A stretch of DNA of 64,000 nucleotides from an uncultured Persicobacter sp. (GCA_947498325.1 CANMKE010000002.1:248001-312000), one strand, 5' to 3'; counted from the stretch's first letter, positions 35,532 to 44,716 are shown. Notes: generated by a model not told the origin, from the sequence alone. A program made the numbers and translations.

Positions 35532-36869
35532 ATGAAAAAAATATTCTACCTCTTGATGTTGATTCCTGCGATGTGGGCTTGTCAGGATGATGCCGATTCC
35601 CCAAACATTGCTGAAAATCCCCCCACAGTAACCAATGTAGCCGATTACCAATTTGCTATTGATGCCTCCGCAGAAACCCTGATGAATGAAAGTGTGGCGA
35701 AAAATGCATCAGTGAAAAAATTCTGGGAAGAAAAGCGGTCGGAACAGCTGAATAATTTTCTTTACAAGCAAAAGCTGGCAGAAACGGCCATTGAACATTA
35801 TGAACTGACGGGTGATATCGGCCAGTTGGCCATAGCGGACGATTACCTGCAGAAAGCACTTACCTTTGCACCTGCACCAGCCCAGGAACCGCTGTTCCAG
35901 CTGCGCAGTAGCAATGCCGTTCAACGCCACGATTTCCAGACGGCTAAAACAAGTGCTGAACAGGCGTTGTCTGTTACCGGAAACCCTTATTCCAGCCGTT
36001 TGCTATTGGTAGATGCCATTTTTGAGACGCAAGGCCTGCGCCCTGCCCTTGATGAGTTTGAAAAAATTGAAGAGACACAAGGTATCGGCTACCACATCCG
36101 GTTGGCAAGAATTTATGATGCACAAGGCAAGCTGGATCAGGCAATAGAAACTATGGAGCGAATTGTTCCTGCTATTCCTGAAGATCAAAAAGTACTTTTT
36201 GTTTGGGCACATTCCAATTTGGGAGATTTCTACGGACATAATAATGAGGTGGAAAAAAGCTACGAGCAATATTTAATGGCACTCAAAGTTTCCCCCCTTT
36301 CTTTTCATGCGCTTAAGGGCATCGCGTGGATCAACTTTTCGGGAGAAAGAAATGCCGATAAAGCCGAAGCCATAGCCGATCACCTGCTGAAGGTCCGCTC
36401 GGAAGATCCCGGGATGTTACTGATGAAAGCCGATTTGGCAGAATACCGAGGCGACAGCCAGAGTGCAGAAAGCTTTATGCAACAGTTCGCTGACCTGGTA
36501 AGTCAGGAAAAATACGGCGATACCTATAACCATGATTTGGTGAAGTATTGGCTCAGTAAGCCCAATACGCAGGATAAAGCTTTGCAGTTAGCGGAGCATG
36601 AGCGTTCATTGCGGGATTTACCAGACGTGGAGGCGCTTTTAGCCTATGCGCAGTATATCAACGGACAAAATGATACTGCCAAAAAGACGGCACTTGACCT
36701 TTTGGATGAGGATGGTTTGCCACCAGACAGCCAGTTTTTAGTCGCTAAAATTCTGCTGAATACGGGTGAGGAAGGTGAAGGGCGGGCCTTACTGAAAGAA
36801 CTTCAGGGTGCTGTTTATGAATTGGGTCCCAATGCTGAAAAAGAAATCAACCAATTGTTGGGGGAATAA
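35532..36869 (+). CDS. TPR-repeat lipoprotein
   Basis: A 445-residue protein with a lipoprotein signal (lipobox AMWAC, Cys17). The body is a series of helix pairs of TPR type; clear repeats lie at about 95-125, 185-220 (RLARIYDAQGKLDQAIETME) and 225-260 (SNLGDFYGHNNEVEKSYEQY). It is likely a protein-interaction scaffold in the cell envelope. It follows the DUF4331 genes and probably works with them. Confidence 0.8.
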   Translation: MKKIFYLLMLIPAMWACQDDADSPNIAENPPTVTNVADYQFAIDASAETLMNESVAKNASVKKFWEEKRSEQLNNFLYKQKLAETAIEHYELTGDIGQLAIADDYLQKALTFAPAPAQEPLFQLRSSNAVQRHDFQTAKTSAEQALSVTGNPYSSRLLLVDAIFETQGLRPALDEFEKIEETQGIGYHIRLARIYDAQGKLDQAIETMERIVPAIPEDQKVLFVWAHSNLGDFYGHNNEVEKSYEQYLMALKVSPLSFHALKGIAWINFSGERNADKAEAIADHLLKVRSEDPGMLLMKADLAEYRGDSQSAESFMQQFADLVSQEKYGDTYNHDLVKYWLSKPNTQDKALQLAEHERSLRDLPDVEALLAYAQYINGQNDTAKKTALDLLDEDGLPPDSQFLVAKILLNTGEEGEGRALLKELQGAVYELGPNAEKEINQLLGE

Positions 36870-36873
36870 TATG

Positions 36874-36908
36874 AAAAAAGAGACGTTCCGAAAAACGTCT
36901 CTTTTTTT
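36874..36908. terminator. Terminator after the TPR gene
   Basis: AAAAAAGAGACGTT pairs with AACGTCTCTTTTTT, giving a strong stem with both A and T flanks. It may also serve the convergent minus-strand gene ending at 37029. Confidence 0.88.
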
Positions 36909-37028
36909 ATGGATACCATGGAATGGATTCCATGCCTTTTTTGAAAAAGCCTTTCAGGGTGTATGTACCGAAAGTACACTTTAGCCTCGGGTTTTAAAAC
37001 GTAGAAAATAAAATATAAGGCTACATTG

Positions 37029-38792
37029 TTATCTCGCCAGCCACTCCACCATCTTCTCCGCCACAGCCTCCGCCGAAGCAGGGTTCTGCCCCGTGATCAC
37101 TCGCTGATCTGCCACTGAGAACTCTTCCCATTTATTTCCATGCTCAAAAATGCCTCCTTTGGCCTTCAGCTGATCTTCCAATAGGAAGGGAACAATTTTG
37201 TCCAGCTTCACCGCTTTTTCTTCCGCATTGGTAAAGCCGTTCACCTTCTTTCCGTCAATCAGTGCCTTGCCATTGGAGAGTGTAACAGGTAGCAATCCGG
37301 CAGGTCCATGACAAACGGCCCCTACGACACCCCCATTTTCATAAATTTGCTGCGCCACATTCGCTAAAGGTTCGCTCTTGGGAAAGTCCCACATTGTTCC
37401 ATGTCCCCCGGCATAGTAGATCGCCCGATAACCTTTCGGTTTAATATCCTGAGCGGCAATGCTGTTGTTGATTTTTTGTTGCGCCTGATCATCTTTGAGA
37501 AAGCGGGCATTTTGCGCATCGGTGGTATCGACCCCATCCATATAGCTTTTGCCTCCTTTTGGACTGACAAATTCCACCTCATAGCCGGCTGCCTTAAAGG
37601 TGTAGTAGGCATGGCTCACCTCAGAGAGATAATAGCCCGTTTTTTTAGCGTCTTCTGAAGTGCCCAATTTCTGATGACTCGTAATGGCCAGCAGTATTTT
37701 ACCCTTTGATTTTGGAAGGGTCGGTTTTTGGTTCAGCTTATAAATTGCATAAGTTTGTTGCTCATCCTGCCCGTAGTTGATTTCCGAAGTGGTGAAGTAC
37801 ATATTCCCCTTACTGTCTTTGGCAAAAGTGTCAGCCCATCGGATTCGGCGATCTTTAATCCACCGGAAATAATAGCCTTCCTTATAAATGGCAATGGCTT
37901 CGTTTTCAAGGTCACCCAGGTATAAGTTTCCCTCCTGATCGAACATCATGCCATCGGGGGCATTAATTGAAGCTACTCGCTCCACATGTTCCACATAGTT
38001 TTCATTATTATAAGCAGGATGGTCGAGCACTTCTGTAGAAATCCGATAGAGGCTATGCCCTGAAAGTGCCGCGTAATAGAGGTGCTTTTTGTCAGGGCTC
38101 AGGGCGATGCCATCCGCATGAATATTGCGTTTCCACAAGCCATTTTTCAGCTTCAGGTAGCCGGTCTCCGCATGTGTGGAAGGGTGGTTGGCCAATATTT
38201 TTCTTGAAACACCTGTATTGAGATCCAAAATAATCAAACCACCTGCACCGGAATCGGTAATGTAGATCATGTCATTTTTATGATTGATACGCAGGTCGTT
38301 GAAATAGGAGTTCTGACTGTAAACGCTTGAGTCGAAATAAATGGTTTTTACGTATTCGTCATGGTCGCCATGCAAATGGAAAAGGTGAATTCTTGGCCCT
38401 TTGTTATCAACTCCTGTAAACTTGGGGTTGGCAGGGTCAAGTACCCACAAAAAGCCCGCCTCATCCGCCACTACCGACTGTACAGCAATAAAATGGGGTT
38501 CGTCTTTTTTGGTGTTTTGATAGTTGTTCCACTTTTTATTGGGAAACGGAACAACTTTCCCATCCACAATTTCTCCTACTGAAATCGGGACATTATCTGA
38601 CCATCGGGGAAAGTTGACAAACATTCGTCCTTCGGGGCTGATGGTAATTCCTGTCCATTGATTTTTGGAGCTTGCCACGAGGGTCAGCGGGTCATCTGTG
38701 GAAGCAGAAGGAGCGTCTTTATTTTCCTGTTTGTCAGCGCAAGCACTGAAAGTAAACAATAAGGCCAGCAAATAGAAGTGGAGAACTTTCAT
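37029..38792 (-). CDS. Major-royal-jelly-like / DJ-1-PfpI fusion lipoprotein
   Basis: A 587-residue protein with a lipoprotein signal (lipobox TFSAC, about residues 14-18). Residues about 30-355 form a beta-propeller of the yellow/major royal jelly protein type, with GRMFVNFPRW, ADEAGFLWVLDPAN and HADGIALSPDKKHLYY. From about 365 a DJ-1/PfpI domain of the Hsp31/YajL type follows, with GKILLAITS, SEVSHAYYTFKAAGYEVEFVS, GGHGTMWD and the nucleophile motif AVCHGPAGLL (Cys about 491). The two halves are normally separate proteins. A periplasmic glyoxalase or chaperone with a sugar- or lactone-acting propeller is possible; the function is unknown. Confidence 0.85.
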   Translation of the reverse strand: MKVLHFYLLALLFTFSACADKQENKDAPSASTDDPLTLVASSKNQWTGITISPEGRMFVNFPRWSDNVPISVGEIVDGKVVPFPNKKWNNYQNTKKDEPHFIAVQSVVADEAGFLWVLDPANPKFTGVDNKGPRIHLFHLHGDHDEYVKTIYFDSSVYSQNSYFNDLRINHKNDMIYITDSGAGGLIILDLNTGVSRKILANHPSTHAETGYLKLKNGLWKRNIHADGIALSPDKKHLYYAALSGHSLYRISTEVLDHPAYNNENYVEHVERVASINAPDGMMFDQEGNLYLGDLENEAIAIYKEGYYFRWIKDRRIRWADTFAKDSKGNMYFTTSEINYGQDEQQTYAIYKLNQKPTLPKSKGKILLAITSHQKLGTSEDAKKTGYYLSEVSHAYYTFKAAGYEVEFVSPKGGKSYMDGVDTTDAQNARFLKDDQAQQKINNSIAAQDIKPKGYRAIYYAGGHGTMWDFPKSEPLANVAQQIYENGGVVGAVCHGPAGLLPVTLSNGKALIDGKKVNGFTNAEEKAVKLDKIVPFLLEDQLKAKGGIFEHGNKWEEFSVADQRVITGQNPASAEAVAEKMVEWLAR

Positions 38793-38914
38793 GTTTGAAT
38801 AGATAAGTAGGATAATGGTATCTCACTAAAATAATCAAAATTTATGATTATTCTGTTTTTATGCGCTTGCATTCAAACGGTATCATAGTCTTTTTCTATT
38901 TTATATTGCTGTAA

Positions 38915-39061
38915 ATGAGGTTTTTTGAGTGTAATCCGAACGATTGTGCTGCGGAGTCTGAAAGTGTATTTCAAAGATTTTTAAATGACATTACCATCAT
39001 TTCTACCCCCATTCATTTTGAAGAAGCATTGGCTGAAGTGGCTGGTGAACGGCAGACTTGA
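38915..39061 (+). CDS. Candidate small protein (48 residues)
   Basis: An ATG-to-TGA frame of 48 residues, too small for standard length cut-offs, begins MRFFECNPNDC and ends AEVAGERQT. It lies on the plus strand between two minus-strand genes. A strong plus-strand terminator starts inside its last codons, which implies a real plus-strand transcript. The protein is acidic, has two early cysteines (residues 6 and 11) and no membrane segment. No family is recognised. The transcript could instead be a non-coding RNA. Confidence 0.35.
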   Translation: MRFFECNPNDCAAESESVFQRFLNDITIISTPIHFEEALAEVAGERQT

Positions 39062-39086
39062 CGGCTTCGTTCACCAGCCATTTTTT
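39040..39086 (+). terminator. Plus-strand terminator between two minus-strand genes
   Basis: GGCTGGTGAAC pairs perfectly with GTTCACCAGCC and is followed by ATTTTTT. The T-run exists only on the plus strand, so it ends a plus-strand transcript, although both flanking genes are on the minus strand. Confidence 0.75.
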
Positions 39087-39126
39087 ACCAGTTGATTTTT
39101 CAGCATAGGGGAACTTTTTCCGGAAC

Positions 39127-40437
39127 TTAAATCAGTTCAGCAGGGATTTTTTCTGATTTGTCCTTTGGTAGTTCGGAGCTTCTTCTTCGCCACCATGAGG
39201 CCAGAGAGGAGCCTGTTACGTTCATCATAGACCCGAAAATAGCGGCTGCAAGGCCCAAGGTTGCTGTTTTTCCAAGCTCTACGGCAATGCCTGAGGCCAG
39301 GCCTCCATTTTGCATCCCCACTTCAAGTGCAATGGTGCGGCAATCCTGTTCTTTCAGTCGGAAAAGCCTACTCAGGCCGTAGCCAAGGGTGTACCCCATA
39401 CAATTGTGGAGCAGGCACGCGAGTATTAGGATTTGCCCCACCTGTAGAAGGCTGTCCCGTCCAGCAGCCGTGATGATGGTGATGATTAAACCGATACCTG
39501 CCATGGAGATAAAAGAAAGGATTTTTTCAAGGTCAATGGCCTGATGGTTTTGTTGATAATAGCGCAGGGCGGTGGCCAGCGCAATAGGCAGACCAGCAAA
39601 CAAAGCCATATCGGTACCGAAATTAATCATCAGGGTGTTGGTTTCCATTGGAGCTGTCAGGAAGCTGATCACGTTTTTGAGCAGGATAATACCACTCAGT
39701 ACAAGAAGCTGTAATTGGTCGTTTTGCTTCATACTGATGCGGTGCATAAACATATTGAAAATCAGACCTGCGCATATTGGCAGAATCACCATACTGAAAA
39801 TCCCGATCATCATGCCCCAGAAATCAATGGCGACCATGTGGCCTACCAGTAATTTCATCAGCAGGGGTGTCATGAAAGGTGCCAAAAGGGTGGCACAGGC
39901 GGTAATGGTTACCGATAACGCTAAATTGGCCTTGGCGATAAACGACATCACATTGGAGGCCATACCACTTGGCGAAGAACCGATCAGGATAATTCCTGCG
40001 GCTATTTCAGCAGGAAAATTGAAGATATAAATGATGATAAAACCAACGATGGGCATGATGGTAAACTGGCAGCACAGGCCGATCAGTACGCCCTTGGGCA
40101 TCTTGATCACCCCAGCAAAATCATTTAGGCTCATTTGCGATCCCATGCCAAACATGATGATTTGTAACAGGGGGACGATGAGGTTTTTCATCTGAAATGA
40201 ACCTACCAGGACAAAGGGGGCAGGAAAATACAAAGAGACTGCTACGGCGGTCAGGATCATTAAAGAATAGGAAAAACCACTGAATTTCTCTGTACCTTTT
40301 GCTGTGATGGCCATCGCCAGCAAGGCGGTAATCAGGCAGGGCCCTTCCCAAGTGGTGATGTCCGTGAGTTGGAAACAAAGGAATAGCAAAAAGGCGACAA
40401 CCGAAATGAGGCCTGTAACTTTGTACTTGGTTTGCAT
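39127..40437 (-). CDS. BASS-family (bile acid:sodium symporter) transporter
   Basis: A 436-residue inner-membrane protein with about ten helices. The start at 40437 (MQTKYK) is preferred because the alternative 51 bases upstream adds only polar residues. Family features are MFGMGSQMSLNDF, GVLIGLCCQFTIMPIVGF, ILIGSSPSGMASNVMSF and, near the end, EVGMQNGGLASGIA. These match the sodium-dependent BASS transporters, which import organic acids such as bile acids, pantothenate or pyruvate. The substrate cannot be read from the sequence. Confidence 0.9.
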   Translation of the reverse strand: MQTKYKVTGLISVVAFLLFLCFQLTDITTWEGPCLITALLAMAITAKGTEKFSGFSYSLMILTAVAVSLYFPAPFVLVGSFQMKNLIVPLLQIIMFGMGSQMSLNDFAGVIKMPKGVLIGLCCQFTIMPIVGFIIIYIFNFPAEIAAGIILIGSSPSGMASNVMSFIAKANLALSVTITACATLLAPFMTPLLMKLLVGHMVAIDFWGMMIGIFSMVILPICAGLIFNMFMHRISMKQNDQLQLLVLSGIILLKNVISFLTAPMETNTLMINFGTDMALFAGLPIALATALRYYQQNHQAIDLEKILSFISMAGIGLIITIITAAGRDSLLQVGQILILACLLHNCMGYTLGYGLSRLFRLKEQDCRTIALEVGMQNGGLASGIAVELGKTATLGLAAAIFGSMMNVTGSSLASWWRRRSSELPKDKSEKIPAELI

Positions 40438-40594
40438 TGTTAAATTTTTATTGACTGAAAAATGATCGTTACGGATGGAGTCAATCAATGCGCAAAAATT
40501 ACTGATTGATGCGGCAGGTAATCGGGCTTGATCAATAAAATAAATTTAAGAATTGACTTTATAAAATCCTAAGATTGGTTAACCAAATAAAGCG

Positions 40595-40636
40595 CAAAAA
40601 AAACAGCCATCACTTTACAGTAAAAGTGATGGCTGT
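40595..40636 (-). terminator. Terminator of the ClC gene
   Basis: ACAGCCATCACTTT and AAAGTGATGGCTGT form a 14-bp perfect stem with a 6-base loop. On the minus strand it is followed by a T-run (A-run at 40595-40602 on the plus strand). It lies 27 bases after the ClC stop codon. Confidence 0.88.
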
Positions 40637-40662
40637 TTGGTATCAATAAAAACGGAAACCAA

Positions 40663-42453
40663 TTACACTTTGTGCTGTTGGCGTTGCAGTTTTGTCCTGT
40701 AAGCATTAAATATTCGAGCTTTGGAAACGAAGCCTAAATATTGGTTATCATTCTCTTTGTCGATTACAGGCAAGTTCCAGTCGCCTGTACGCTGAAATTT
40801 AGTCATAACGTTACGCATATGTTCCGTAGGATCCACCTCGGCATGAGGCTTGTGCATGATCGTTTTAATGACCACCTCTTTGCGCTTGGTTTCATCGAAC
40901 ATCAGTTCACGGATATCATCAAGTGTAACAATCCCTCTCAGGTGCCCTTCCTCATTCACCACAGGGAAGATATTTCGCTTCGACTCTTTGATCAGCGGAA
41001 TCATTTCTTCAATGGTCGCCGTTGGCAAAACCTTCAGCAGATCGGTCTCAATGAGTTTCGAGATATTCAGTGAATTCAGTACCTGACCATCGCGGTCGTC
41101 CTGGAAAATCTGTCCTCTTTCAATCAATTTCTTGGTATAAATAGAGTGTTTTTCAAAGAGCATACTGACAAAGAAACTCATGGCGGAAACGATCATCAGC
41201 GGTACCATCAGGGCATAACCACCCGTAATTTCTGCGATCAGGAAGATCCCCATCAGTGGAGCATGCAGGACACCACTCATGACCCCAGCCATACCTACCA
41301 GGCTAAAGTTGATAGGCGAACAAAGGGTATAACCCGCAATCAGGTTAATAACCGTAGCGAACAAAAATCCAGCAATACCGCCTAAGAAGAGCGAAGGCGC
41401 AAAGATACCCCCACAGCCTCCAGAACCGATCGTCAGGGAGGTCGCGAATGGTTTCAGTAGCAAAATACCGGCAAGCATGGCAATCAGGATGTATGGCCCT
41501 TGCCCTGAATTATGGAAGAAGAAGCCTGCAAAGTGGAATACCTCATGGCCTTGTCCATTCAGAAGTGCTTTGATGGTTTCATAACCCTCACCGTAAATGG
41601 AAGGGAACAAAACGATAATGAAGGCCAGGGCCAAACCACCAGCCAGTGCGCGCAGTGCGTAATGTTTAATGTTGTGAAGGCGTGGCTCCACGAAGTAAGA
41701 AACGCGAGTGAAATAAACAGAAATCAGTGCACAGAAGGCGCCAAGACCAATAAACCAAACGGCATCGCTGGCACTGAAAGCATCAATATGTTTAAAGGAG
41801 AACATGATCTCATGGCTTCCCAAAGCAAGGCTTGTCAGGGTTCCTACGGAAGAAGCGATGAGTAGCGGAATGAAAGCAGATACGGAGATATCTGAAAGAA
41901 TGACCTCAATGGCGAAAATTACCCCCGCAATAGGCGAGTTAAAGATTGCGGCAATGGCGGCGGCGGAACCACAACCAATCATCAGTGAGCGGCGGTTGTA
42001 ATCCAGGTGCATCATCGATGCGAGGTTGGAACCAATGGCAGAGCCTGTTACTACAATTGGGGCCTCCAGTCCTACTGAACCCCCAAAACCTACAGTAATG
42101 GCAGAAAGCATCATGCGTGACCATGTTTTGCCTCGTGCCATGACGGCTGATTTCTGGGAAATATTGAACAGGATGTCGGAGATTCCGTGCCCTACCCTTT
42201 CCTTCATGATGTAACGGGAAATAATTACCGTCAGCAAAATACCAATGATGGGGTACAGAATGTAGTAAGGAGTTTCATAAAGCTCTGTGTGGCTCCCCTG
42301 GAGCAAATGTTGCAAGGCGTGTACCGTCTCTTTCAGCAGTACAGCGGATACCCCCGCTAAAATCCCAACAACACCACTGAGCAAAATGGTGAAGTGTTGA
42401 TTACTGATATGCTTTACCCTCCAGAAGAGGAATTTTCGTAGCATTTTCTTCAT
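40663..42453 (-). CDS. ClC-type chloride channel/antiporter with CBS domains
   Basis: A 596-residue protein: about ten ClC membrane helices (about 22-425) and two C-terminal CBS domains (about 455-590). GHGIS (87-91) aligns with the selectivity motif GSGIP, so the chloride-coordinating serine is replaced by His89. GLEAP keeps the gating glutamate (Glu130), and AIEVIL keeps the internal proton-path glutamate (Glu183), which suggests a H+-coupled antiporter. GGIFAPSLFLG forms the second selectivity loop. The CBS pair probably senses nucleotides. Anion choice is uncertain because of His89. Confidence 0.92.
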   Translation of the reverse strand: MKKMLRKFLFWRVKHISNQHFTILLSGVVGILAGVSAVLLKETVHALQHLLQGSHTELYETPYYILYPIIGILLTVIISRYIMKERVGHGISDILFNISQKSAVMARGKTWSRMMLSAITVGFGGSVGLEAPIVVTGSAIGSNLASMMHLDYNRRSLMIGCGSAAAIAAIFNSPIAGVIFAIEVILSDISVSAFIPLLIASSVGTLTSLALGSHEIMFSFKHIDAFSASDAVWFIGLGAFCALISVYFTRVSYFVEPRLHNIKHYALRALAGGLALAFIIVLFPSIYGEGYETIKALLNGQGHEVFHFAGFFFHNSGQGPYILIAMLAGILLLKPFATSLTIGSGGCGGIFAPSLFLGGIAGFLFATVINLIAGYTLCSPINFSLVGMAGVMSGVLHAPLMGIFLIAEITGGYALMVPLMIVSAMSFFVSMLFEKHSIYTKKLIERGQIFQDDRDGQVLNSLNISKLIETDLLKVLPTATIEEMIPLIKESKRNIFPVVNEEGHLRGIVTLDDIRELMFDETKRKEVVIKTIMHKPHAEVDPTEHMRNVMTKFQRTGDWNLPVIDKENDNQYLGFVSKARIFNAYRTKLQRQQHKV

Positions 42454-42471
42454 ATTGTTCTCAAGTCATTT

Positions 42472-42490
42472 CGTTCCCCGTATGGGAACG
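42472..42490. promoter_or_regulatory. Inverted repeat in the ClC leader
   Basis: CGTTCCC and GGGAACG flank a 5-base centre within the leader of the ClC gene, between its -7 element and its ATG. It could be an operator or an mRNA hairpin. It does not match the fluoride riboswitch as I know it. Confidence 0.4.
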
Positions 42491-42513
42491 GTATCTAAGC
42501 ATATTAATTGACG

Positions 42514-42521
42514 CAAATATA
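42514..42521 (-). promoter_or_regulatory. -7 element of the ClC gene
   Basis: The minus strand reads TATATTTG, an exact TAnnTTTG, about 61 bases upstream of the ClC ATG at 42453. No clear TTTG at -33. Confidence 0.4.
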
Positions 42522-42707
42522 ACTAAAGCATTAGACCTTAATGGTTTTTCGCCCTATAAATACCTGTGGTAATAGTGAAATATTTCTTCCAAATCTATGC
42601 CAAGAACCACAAATTAGTAATCACTTATAATTGATTGGTGTTTTTATTAACTTAATCTTTAGGATATTGTCTTTTTAATTAAGGAGTATTTAATTTTTTT
42701 TAATCCT

Positions 42708-43667
42708 ATGGAAAATTCGCTGTGTAAATTATTAGGGATAAAGCTGCCGATTATTCAGGCAGGAATGGTTTGGGTTAGTGGCTGGAGGCTGGCGGCAACG
42801 GTCTCAAACAGTGGTGGTTTGGGGGTGATTGGTGCCGGATCGATGCATCCTGAAATGTTGCTTGATCATATCCGGTCGTTTCGGGCAGTAAGCCAAGCAA
42901 CATTTGCGGTGAATGTACCGCTGATGTACCCGGAAATTGACAGGATTATGGAAATTCTCATTAAAGAAAAAGTGCCGGTTGTAATTACTTCCGCAGGAAA
43001 TCCCAAATTATGGACGGAGAAGCTGAAGAAGTCTGGGGCGAAGGTACTCCATGTGGTATCGAGTGTAAAATTTGCACTAAAGGCAGAACAGGCAGGCGCT
43101 GATGCGATTATCGCCGAAGGCTTTGAAGCCGGTGGGCACAATGGGCGTGAAGAAACCACAACTTTTTGCCTGATTCCTGAGGTTGCCAAAGCGGTGAAGG
43201 TGCCAGTGGTTGCGGCAGGAGGGGTAGGTTCCGGAAAGTCGATACTGGCAGCAATGGCACTTGGAGCAAGTGGTGTGCAGGTCGGGACGTTGTTTGCAGT
43301 GGCGGAGGAATCTTCGGCACATCACAATTACAAACAACAAATGGTGGAGGCCACTGAAGGGGCGACGGTGCTGACGCTGAAAAGTGTCAGCCCGACAAGA
43401 ATGCTTAAGAATGCTTTTTACCAATCGGTGAAGCAGATGGAAGAGACCGGCGCATCAGGCGAAGTTATCCGTGAGCATTTAGGTCGAGGACGAGCCAAGA
43501 AAGGGATTTTTGAAGGAGATCTGACGGAAGGAGAGTTGGAAATTGGGCAGATTGTTTCATCGGTTGATCGAATCCGTCCGGCTAAAGAAATACTGGAGCA
43601 GTTGTGGGAAGAGTTTTTGGCAGAGCGGAAGCTGCTCGTGGAGGCGCTTGCTGATGAGCAGTTGTAG
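42708..43667 (+). CDS. Nitronate monooxygenase / FabK-like flavoprotein
   Basis: A 319-residue TIM-barrel FMN enzyme of the 2-nitropropane dioxygenase family. It has the opening GIKLPIIQAGMVWVSGW, the glycine-rich GGLGVIGAGSM, AEGFEAGGHNG (about 139-149), in which the histidine is the catalytic base of nitronate monooxygenases, and the phosphate-binding AAGGVGSGKS and GASGVQVGT. It oxidises alkyl nitronates or, in close relatives, acts as an enoyl-ACP reductase. The family call is firm; the substrate is not determined. Confidence 0.85.
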   Translation: MENSLCKLLGIKLPIIQAGMVWVSGWRLAATVSNSGGLGVIGAGSMHPEMLLDHIRSFRAVSQATFAVNVPLMYPEIDRIMEILIKEKVPVVITSAGNPKLWTEKLKKSGAKVLHVVSSVKFALKAEQAGADAIIAEGFEAGGHNGREETTTFCLIPEVAKAVKVPVVAAGGVGSGKSILAAMALGASGVQVGTLFAVAEESSAHHNYKQQMVEATEGATVLTLKSVSPTRMLKNAFYQSVKQMEETGASGEVIREHLGRGRAKKGIFEGDLTEGELEIGQIVSSVDRIRPAKEILEQLWEEFLAERKLLVEALADEQL

Positions 43668-43854
43668 ATATTCAGAATTGCCCAGTGAGCTAAGCGGGGC
43701 TACAAAAACGTACTACCCTACTGTAAATTCAGATTACTGGAATTGATGTTGAATTATTTATCACCTCTAAAATACTTCGAATTTCAAGTTTTGAACACGC
43801 TTTAAGGGAGTACAAATTAAAGGGGCAGCGATGCGATTCATTATTTGTAGGGCA

Positions 43855-43889
43855 TTTCACGTTCACGCTTTTTTAAGCGTGAGGTGAAA
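43855..43889. repeat. REP-like interrupted palindrome
   Basis: TTTCAC and GTGAAA form outer arms and CACGCTT and AAGCGTG inner arms, around TTTT. It lies in the 290-base gap between the nitronate monooxygenase and OmpA-like genes. The rest of that gap shows nothing recognisable. Confidence 0.45.
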
Positions 43890-43957
43890 CGCCTTTCAAA
43901 ATTCATGGCAGTCCTTTCCATGGCTAAAATATGACCATTGGCATATCAAGTACTCCA

Positions 43958-44716
43958 TTATTCGTTCTGCGGCATAAAGATCTTAAAGTCCACCCGACGG
44001 TTTTTTTGTCGGCCTTCTTCGGTGCTGTTATCATAGGTTGGGTTTTCTTCCCCATAGCCAATCACGGAAATCTGCTCGTCCATTACCCCGATTTCAATCA
44101 TCAGTCGCTCAATTTGCCGTACACGTTTCATGGAAAGCTGAAGGTTGTCTTCTTCTTTACCGATACTGTCGGTGTAGCCTTCCACCAATACAATTGCTCC
44201 CCGCAAAGCATACTCCACGGCAATCAGGAAGGGATCAAAATTGACATAGGCAAATTCATCCTGACCTGTAATAAAGTAGAGGGATTCCACCATTTCATCA
44301 GGAGAGCCTCCGGACTTTTCTCTTTTATCGATCATTTCCCGAATACGTGCATGATCAGGGTTGATAGGCTCGGGGAGAATTCTGTCCGAAACTTTTGCCA
44401 ACTCAGGCTGATGTTTCAACTCGGTTGGTGGTACACTCATTTGAGGTACCGGAGGGGTGGTGACCACTCGGCTTTTTGGAGCTTCCGTAGGTGTTGAAAC
44501 CACGACCACCTTATAGTCCTTTTTAGTGGCCTTTACTTTTTTGCGCCTTGCGCTGTATTTTACACGCTTCTTTTTCCGCCCTTTCTTACATTCCCTTTTG
44601 GGCTTGTGGTAGCGGGTTTTGTGACGAATACTGAATTGGTTAAAGCTCTGCGCTTTGCATTCTTCGGCGCATGAAAGCGACAAAATAGCTATAAGGAGAT
44701 AAAATATGAATCTCAA
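43958..44716 (-). CDS. OmpA-family peptidoglycan-binding protein
   Basis: A 252-residue protein with a signal sequence (about 1-22). It may be a lipoprotein, since LSLSC occurs at 13-17. A strikingly basic stretch (about 30-70, many Lys and Arg) and a proline/threonine linker follow. The C-terminal OmpA domain (about 150-250) shows VLVEGYTDSIGKEEDN, LSMKRVRQIERLM, VIGYGEENP and NRRVDFKI, the peptidoglycan-binding signature. It probably ties the outer membrane to the cell wall. No barrel domain is present. Confidence 0.85.
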   Translation of the reverse strand: MRFIFYLLIAILSLSCAEECKAQSFNQFSIRHKTRYHKPKRECKKGRKKKRVKYSARRKKVKATKKDYKVVVVSTPTEAPKSRVVTTPPVPQMSVPPTELKHQPELAKVSDRILPEPINPDHARIREMIDKREKSGGSPDEMVESLYFITGQDEFAYVNFDPFLIAVEYALRGAIVLVEGYTDSIGKEEDNLQLSMKRVRQIERLMIEIGVMDEQISVIGYGEENPTYDNSTEEGRQKNRRVDFKIFMPQNE

